From a virus: DNA of 24,603 nucleotides. The translations under genes and the position numbers were made by a program. Shown piece by piece: positions 20,518 through 24,603 of this stretch; within the stretch, counting starts at the first letter, position 1; every line of letters begins with the position of its first letter. The stretch spans positions 1 through 24,603 of the IMG/VR virus record IMGVR_UViG_3300032282_002295; one strand, 5' to 3'. The notes under the pieces were generated by a model. The model was given only the letters and a program-made list of their open reading frames with translations. It had not been told where the DNA came from and searched no databases.

Positions 20518-21232
20518 GAGTCAATATTGGAATGATTTCAATCGATTTGCTAAACGCAATGAGATTCTTTATGCTAAGGTTTTAAATAGAGCTTTAAGGA
20601 GTCAGATAGATGATTACATTAAGTCAGGAACAGTCTCTTCTATAAGTTCAGAGCCAATAGTAAATGCTTTAGAAAAGCTTGTAAATGATGTATCTGTTCA
20701 ATGGGCTTGGACATCAGGTAAGTTTCTACCATCTAAAAAGGCCAGGATGCCTTTAGGTTTCAGCAAAAGAATAATAGATTTAATGAGATCTTTATATGGT
20801 CCTGACTTACTTAATATGAGTGAGAATATTACTCAGACTACAATTGACCAGATACGAACAGTATTAGATATGGGGACTGTTAACGGGTGGAGTTTTGAAG
20901 AAATAGTTAAAAGATTAAAGAGTCCTGAATTAACATCAAGCCGAGCTTTATTAATAGCTAGGACAGAGGTAATAAGTTCAGCCAATTCAGCAGCTGTTGC
21001 TAATGCTAAAGACTTAAATATAGAAGTTAAGAAGGAATGGATATCTACAAATGATAGTAGAACTAGAAGAGATCACATAATTTTAGATGGTCAAATAGTT
21101 GGAATGAATGAGCTTTTCCATGTTGTAGATCAAAAAGGAATTACTAGAAGATTGAGTCAACCTGGAGACAGAACTCATGGAGCTGGTCCTGGAGAAGTTT
21201 GCAATTGCCGATGTGTTGTAGCTTTTGTCTAA
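20480..21232 (+). CDS. MuF-like minor head protein
   Basis: 250 residues. The C-terminal half carries the phage-Mu gpF signature: LLIARTEVISSANSAAVANA (155-174), then KEWISTNDSRTRRDHIILDG (184-203), and the end AGPGEVCNCRCVVAFV with its Cys pair. The N-terminal half is helical. MuF-type proteins sit inside the portal vertex and help head assembly. The ATG at 20480 is the only near start but overlaps the 61-residue gene by 38 bases; a non-ATG start further in cannot be excluded. The stop lies in a 14-bp tandem duplication. Confidence 0.88.
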   Translation: MFILKTVHHLSNRSQYWNDFNRFAKRNEILYAKVLNRALRSQIDDYIKSGTVSSISSEPIVNALEKLVNDVSVQWAWTSGKFLPSKKARMPLGFSKRIIDLMRSLYGPDLLNMSENITQTTIDQIRTVLDMGTVNGWSFEEIVKRLKSPELTSSRALLIARTEVISSANSAAVANAKDLNIEVKKEWISTNDSRTRRDHIILDGQIVGMNELFHVVDQKGITRRLSQPGDRTHGAGPGEVCNCRCVVAFV

Positions 21233-21254
21233 ATAATTTAGTCTAAATAATTTA
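21227..21254 (+). repeat. 14-bp tandem duplication at MuF stop
   Basis: gtctaaataattta occurs twice in direct succession (21227-21240, 21241-21254). The first copy contains the MuF stop codon (taa); the second lies in the 5' region of the protease gene. It looks like a recent slippage or small duplication. Confidence 0.9.
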
Positions 21255-21261
21255 GTATTAT

Positions 21262-21269
21262 TAATTTTG
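21262..21269 (+). promoter_or_regulatory. TAnnTTTG box upstream of the protease
   Basis: TAATTTTG ends seven bases before the ATG at 21276, in a 43-base gap. Could start a separate transcript for protease and capsid genes, which are needed in large amounts. Confidence 0.4.
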
Positions 21270-21275
21270 TATAGA

Positions 21276-21938
21276 ATGTTTAAAAACTTTAAGTCACAAA
21301 TCAAGGATGTAAGCCAAAAAGGGCAAGTAGTAATTGCTGCTAATGCTTTTGGGAATATAGATTCTCAAGGTGATATATCAATGCAAGGATCATTTTCTAA
21401 GACCTTATCAGAGAACTTTGATAGGTTAAAATGGTTTCTTAATCACGATACTACTCAGCTTCTAGGTGTTCCAATTCAAGGGGTAGAAACTCCGCAATAT
21501 CTTCAAATTACTGGACAATTGAATCTTAACAAGGATTTAGGTCGCAATATTTATGAAGATTATAAACTTTATGCAGAATATGGAAAGACCTTGGAGCATA
21601 GTATCGGTGTAGATCCTATTAAGTTCACAATAGAAAATAGTGTTCGCAAAGTAACTGAATGGAAGCTTTGGGAGTTTTCTACATTGACAGCATGGGGAGC
21701 TAATCCTGATACTCCTATGTTAGCGATTAAATCTGAAAATGATTTACTTGATCAATTGGAATGGTTAAATCTTTCTTTAATTAAAGGAAATTTTACCGAT
21801 GAGAAGTTTAAAGAAATAGAGTCACAGATAATCAACATAAAATCACTCATTGAGGAGCCAGGTAAACCTACTCAATCAACCGAGCCGATAGATTGGAAAG
21901 GACTAAGCAATCAATTTTTAAAAACCCTAAAACACTAA
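21276..21938 (+). CDS. Prohead protease (S78 family)
   Basis: About 220 residues from the ATG at 21276 (MFKNFKSQI). A TTG at 21267 would add three residues but overlaps the TAATTTTG box. Numbered from the ATG, the HK97-type protease triad is recognisable: H57 in FLNHDTTQLLGVP, S109 in LEHSIGVDP and E133 in WKLWEFSTLTAWGANP. It digests the scaffold (delta) domain of the capsid protein during maturation. The C-terminal about 60 residues are a charged helical tail, likely self-cleaved. The capsid gene follows directly. Confidence 0.88.
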   Translation: MFKNFKSQIKDVSQKGQVVIAANAFGNIDSQGDISMQGSFSKTLSENFDRLKWFLNHDTTQLLGVPIQGVETPQYLQITGQLNLNKDLGRNIYEDYKLYAEYGKTLEHSIGVDPIKFTIENSVRKVTEWKLWEFSTLTAWGANPDTPMLAIKSENDLLDQLEWLNLSLIKGNFTDEKFKEIESQIINIKSLIEEPGKPTQSTEPIDWKGLSNQFLKTLKH

Positions 21939-21940
21939 AC

Positions 21941-23149
21941 GTGGAAATTACTAAAGAAGGTATCCTCGGAGAGCTAAACAATATAAAAGCTGCTCTAGAG
22001 ACTAACCTAAACGAAAAAGCCGAAGCTCAAGGCAAAAACTTAGATGAGAAATTATCTGAAGTAAATAAGAGCATTGAATCAGTTAAGAACATGAAGCCTG
22101 AAGTAACTGCTGAAGACTTTAAGTCTGTAAAAGAGAATCTTGATGTAACTATCAAAGCTTTTGATCTTATGCAGTCTAGAGTTAAAGCCGATAGCTTCAA
22201 AGGTTTTAAGTCTAATCCAGCTACTCTTGCCGATGTTATTGTAAAGACTATGGATGACAATAAGGCTGAAATCATGAAAGATGGCAAAAACAAAATGTCT
22301 AAGTTTGACATCAAAGCTGTTGGTGATTTCTCTATTGCTAATTCATTGACTGGAGCTATTCCTAATACTTACAGAGATGGTTTGATACCAGCTCCAATTG
22401 AGATGGTTCACGTTAGAAACATCTTCGCTATAACTCCATCTGATAGCGATTCTTATCATTTCTATCGTCATAGCCAAGGAGAAGGTACTATCGACTTTCA
22501 AAAGTATGAGTACGTTTCTAAAGCTCAAATTGATGAGGATTTGACTGAGGTTACAGTTAACCTTGACTACCTTGCTGGTTTCATGAAGATTTCTCGCAAG
22601 ATGTTAAGAAACTTCCCAGCTGTTAGAGCTTATCTTGGTCGTTGGTTGCCTGAGCGTTATTACAACAGAGAAGATACAAAAGCGTATCAAGCTCTTATAG
22701 CTGCTGCAACTGGTCTTACTGATACTTCAGGAACTGATATTCTTACAAATATCATCCGTACTATCGGAGCTCAGAGAAAAGCTAAATACAATGTAAATGC
22801 TATCGTGGTTGATGGTGCTGTTTGGGCTAAAATCCTTACTTACAAAGCATCTACTAGCGGAGAGTTCACTATGCCAATGGGTGTGGTTACTATTTCTCCA
22901 ATAGGTCAGCTTATAGTATGTGGTGTTCCAGTTTATGTTGCATCTTGGGTTGGTGGAGATGAGGCTATCATATGTGATACTCGTTTCTTTGAAATCATCC
23001 AGTCTGAAGGTTTATCTCTTCAGTTCTTTGATCAAGATGATAACAATGTTCAGGTTAACAAAATCACTGCTCGTATCGAGGCATCAGTAGGTTTTGCTGT
23101 ACTTGATCCAGCTGCTATATCTGTTCTATCTTTAGAATCAGTTAGCTAA
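21941..23149 (+). CDS. Major capsid protein (HK97 fold)
   Basis: 402 residues from a GTG at 21941, two bases after the protease stop; no in-frame ATG fits, and a TTG at 21893 would lie within the protease. Residues 1-85 are a Glu/Lys-rich coiled-coil delta domain, expected to be cut off on maturation. Then the HK97 fold: N-arm and E-loop with IPAPIEMVHVRNIF, spine helix near AYLGRWLPERYYNREDTKAY, and the A-domain with INKITARIEASVGFAVLDPAA at the end. It is followed by a strong terminator, as usual for high-output capsid genes. Confidence 0.93.
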   Translation: MEITKEGILGELNNIKAALETNLNEKAEAQGKNLDEKLSEVNKSIESVKNMKPEVTAEDFKSVKENLDVTIKAFDLMQSRVKADSFKGFKSNPATLADVIVKTMDDNKAEIMKDGKNKMSKFDIKAVGDFSIANSLTGAIPNTYRDGLIPAPIEMVHVRNIFAITPSDSDSYHFYRHSQGEGTIDFQKYEYVSKAQIDEDLTEVTVNLDYLAGFMKISRKMLRNFPAVRAYLGRWLPERYYNREDTKAYQALIAAATGLTDTSGTDILTNIIRTIGAQRKAKYNVNAIVVDGAVWAKILTYKASTSGEFTMPMGVVTISPIGQLIVCGVPVYVASWVGGDEAIICDTRFFEIIQSEGLSLQFFDQDDNNVQVNKITARIEASVGFAVLDPAAISVLSLESVS

Positions 23150-23167
23150 TTTGGTTTATCAATAATT

Positions 23168-23199
23168 AAGGCCCTACCTATTGTGGGTAGGGCTTTTTT
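23168..23199 (+). terminator. Strong intrinsic terminator after major capsid gene
   Basis: A GC-rich stem, GCCCTACC (23171-23178) with GGTAGGGC (23186-23193), extends inward to about ten pairs around a TTG loop and outward over AAG/TTT. A run of seven T follows. It would cap the capsid transcript just before the connector gene. Confidence 0.9.
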
Positions 23200-23210
23200 A
23201 AATTCTAGTT

Positions 23211-23756
23211 ATGGACTTTTACAAAAATGTAGATAAGCTTTCAGACATCTTTACTGGAGTTAGTTATAATCAAATTACTGATGTACAAAGAGAAGCTGTA
23301 GTAACGGAGCCAGTTAGCTTAAGTGAACTCAAAGAATTTGCTAAAGTTTCAGGATCTACAGATGATGCTATTCTTACAGCTTTAATCTCAGCAGCCAGAG
23401 AAATATGTGAATTGTATATAGGTCAAAGCTTAGTACAAAGAGAAATTACTGCATGGTTCAATAACTATAACGGAGGTACTTATTTACCTTATGGTCCAAT
23501 AGGAACGATTACTGGCTTCTTTAATCACGAAGATGAAGCAATTGACTGCGAAGTACAAGGAACACAATTTAAGCAAGTCTTGAGTCCCTTTATGCCCTTA
23601 AAAGCGATTTATCAAGGAGGTTATGCTGATTGTCCAGAAAACTTTAAGACAGCCATAAAATGTCAGGCTTTATATTTATTTGAAAATAGGGGAGATAGCC
23701 AAGAGGCAATGAGTCCAATTGCAGTACAAATCCTTCAACCATTTAAACGTGTATAA
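23211..23756 (+). CDS. Head-tail connector protein (gp6-like)
   Basis: 181 residues. EPVSLSELKEFAKVSGSTDD through LTALISAAREICELYIGQSL (33-75) is the typical first half of HK97 gp6-type/QLRG connector proteins, and PYGPIGTITGFF (about 93-104) the conserved central strand. A C-terminal helix with ALYLFENRG follows. It forms the ring below the portal. About 30 residues at the N-terminus precede the family core. It follows the terminator with a normal ATG and overlaps the adaptor gene. Confidence 0.85.
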   Translation: MDFYKNVDKLSDIFTGVSYNQITDVQREAVVTEPVSLSELKEFAKVSGSTDDAILTALISAAREICELYIGQSLVQREITAWFNNYNGGTYLPYGPIGTITGFFNHEDEAIDCEVQGTQFKQVLSPFMPLKAIYQGGYADCPENFKTAIKCQALYLFENRGDSQEAMSPIAVQILQPFKRV

Positions 23757-24348
23757 AGAAGTTTATCAAATTGGGGAATTAAATGCTAGGCCAATTTTTG
23801 AGAATTGGACATATAGTCAAGATGCTGGAGGTGGAAATATGAAGACTTTAAGTTCTTCATTTTTTGCTTGGGCTAAGGTTTTTGGTGGATCTGGTGGACT
23901 TCAGTTAGTAGAATCTAAAATAGACTGGAAGTATGATATCCAGGTAGTGGTTAGATATGATGCTTCGATAACTTCTCAAACTACATTTGTATTTGAAAAT
24001 CAACGATATATAATTAAGAGTCTAGGTCCTGATGATATAATCAAGAAAAGATTCTTAATAATTTTAGCTGAGGTTTCTGATTTGCAATTAGTTCAGGGTG
24101 GAATAATAACTCCTAATGGACCAGCTTATTTGTTCAATTATATTGGTGTTGGAGGGGAATATTTCTTTCAGGATAATTCATTAATCAATAAGACTGTTTT
24201 TGGAGTGTTTAAGGATGGAGCTGCTAAGGCTTTGTTGTTTAGTGGAAGTCCTGAACCTGATGAGGTTCTTTATGAGCCATCTTTAGGAAAGTTTACTTTT
24301 GGATCACCTTTTTATTTAGATGAAAAAGCTATAATTCAATATGTCTGA
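23749..24348 (+). CDS. Head-tail adaptor with extra C-terminal domain
   Basis: 199 residues from a GTG at 23749, eight bases inside the connector gene; a TTG at 23719 would add ten residues, and the first ATG (23839) would cut off the conserved start. Residues about 1-110 match the SPP1 gp16/HK97-type head-tail joining family: WTYSQDAGGGNMKTL, AWAKVFGG, IQVVVRYDASIT, RYIIKSLGPDD and LIILAEV. The remaining about 85 residues (from GPAYLFNYIGVGGEYFF to the end) form a separate beta-rich domain ending FTFGSPFYLDEKAIIQYV, which the usual single-domain adaptors lack. Its role may be in binding or decorating the neck. Confidence 0.8.
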   Translation: MYKEVYQIGELNARPIFENWTYSQDAGGGNMKTLSSSFFAWAKVFGGSGGLQLVESKIDWKYDIQVVVRYDASITSQTTFVFENQRYIIKSLGPDDIIKKRFLIILAEVSDLQLVQGGIITPNGPAYLFNYIGVGGEYFFQDNSLINKTVFGVFKDGAAKALLFSGSPEPDEVLYEPSLGKFTFGSPFYLDEKAIIQYV

Positions 24349-24603
24349 TATTCAAGGTATAGAGGTAGCTTTAAAGCAAGTAAGTCCAGCTAGATTTAAA
24401 AAAGCTGCTTCTTATGCTCTTCAAAAGTATGCTGTCAAAGTTGATAATGATGCTAAGAGATTGGCTCCAGTTAATTTTGGAAGACTTAGATCAGCTATTG
24501 GATTTGATGCTAGTCAAATTGTGACTAGTCAAGTTGTGACATTTTTTTGCAATGTGGACTATGCTGCTTATATGGAATTCGGAACTGGTCCTTATGCTGC
24601 TAA
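24341..24603 (+). CDS. HK97 gp10-like protein, 3' end outside window
   Basis: The visible 87 codons begin MSDIQGIEVALKQVSPARFK, in an eight-base overlap with the adaptor stop. DAKRLAPVNFGRLRSAIGFD and the closing YAAYMEFGTGPYAA are the two signatures of the HK97 gp10 family of head-tail/tail-completion proteins. The reading frame is open to the window end, so the gene is incomplete. It continues the usual order of connector, adaptor and tail-completion protein. Confidence 0.88.
   Translation, partial: MSDIQGIEVALKQVSPARFKKAASYALQKYAVKVDNDAKRLAPVNFGRLRSAIGFDASQIVTSQVVTFFCNVDYAAYMEFGTGPYAA

Noticed and set aside
21893-21940. TTG start for the major capsid gene within the protease gene
   Set aside because: It would add 16 residues overlapping protease coding; the GTG at 21941 lies two bases after the protease stop and begins the coiled-coil delta domain.
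22027-22314. Minus-strand open frame opposite the capsid delta domain
   Set aside because: Antisense of a Glu/Lys-rich coiled coil produces a Ser/Leu/Phe-rich shadow; no independent signal.
23719-23748. TTG start for the head-tail adaptor
   Set aside because: The added ten residues lie inside the connector gene; a GTG at 23749 gives a short overlap. Either remains possible, but the GTG is preferred.
1-24603. Recoded stop codons, as in some crAss-like phages
   Set aside because: Genes of expected length end with TAA, TAG and TGA, and conserved proteins show no internal in-frame stops.

Overview
The window is a contiguous stretch of a tailed double-stranded DNA phage (Caudoviricetes; siphovirus-like HK97-type head genes). 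It very probably infects a member of the Bacteroidota. Reasons for that host: the DNA is AT-rich, start codons lack recognisable AGGAGG-type ribosome sites, TAnnTTTG boxes (the Bacteroidota -7 element) sit just before several genes, and the fibre linkers have a style I associate with Bacteroidota phages. I see no tRNA, integrase or CRISPR array. All three stop codons are used normally. Genes are packed tightly, often with 4-base ATGA overlaps.

Layout. (1) 1-2856: distal tail/fibre genes. These are a fibre protein cut by the window edge, a small unknown protein, and a secreted-looking fibre with eight exact 16-residue beta-roll-like repeats. (2) 2901-4301: lysis cassette. It holds a membrane-anchored coiled-coil protein, a holin, a one-piece spanin (lipoprotein plus C-terminal membrane anchor) and an M15 peptidase endolysin. 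(3) 4302-4681: a 380-base non-coding control region with a 38-bp direct repeat and three AAT-centred dyads. (4) 4682-9416: early genes. They include a small HTH protein, a Bet/RecT-type annealase, a NinG-like nuclease, a DUF1376-like replication protein and many small unknowns. (5) 9413-10614 on the minus strand: a small HExxH protein and a calcineurin-like phosphoesterase. (6) 10696-11028: a DUF5681-type, TerS-like protein, followed by a non-coding stretch where TAnnTTTG boxes alternate with two terminator hairpins.

(7) 11379-17706: the most striking part. Ten genes for sugar-nucleotide synthesis, glycosyl transfer and methylation lie between the TerS-like gene and the large terminase. The set is a GT-A-like enzyme with a DxD motif, a GT-D-fold enzyme, a cupin, a further glycosyltransferase-like protein, three unrelated SAM methyltransferases, a compact DegT/DnrJ aminotransferase, GDP-mannose 4,6-dehydratase (gmd) and a DUF616 (TOD1/MUCI70-like) glycosyltransferase. 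Gmd followed by a DegT transaminase is the chemistry that makes GDP-perosamine. The cassette could therefore build, transfer and methylate a deoxy-amino sugar on virion proteins, phage DNA or host surface glycan. That role is inference.

(8) 17684-24603: packaging and head genes in classical order. They are TerL, portal, a small unknown, a MuF-like head protein, S78 prohead protease, HK97-fold major capsid protein, a strong terminator, a gp6-like connector, a head-tail adaptor with an extra C-terminal domain, and an HK97 gp10-like protein cut by the window end.
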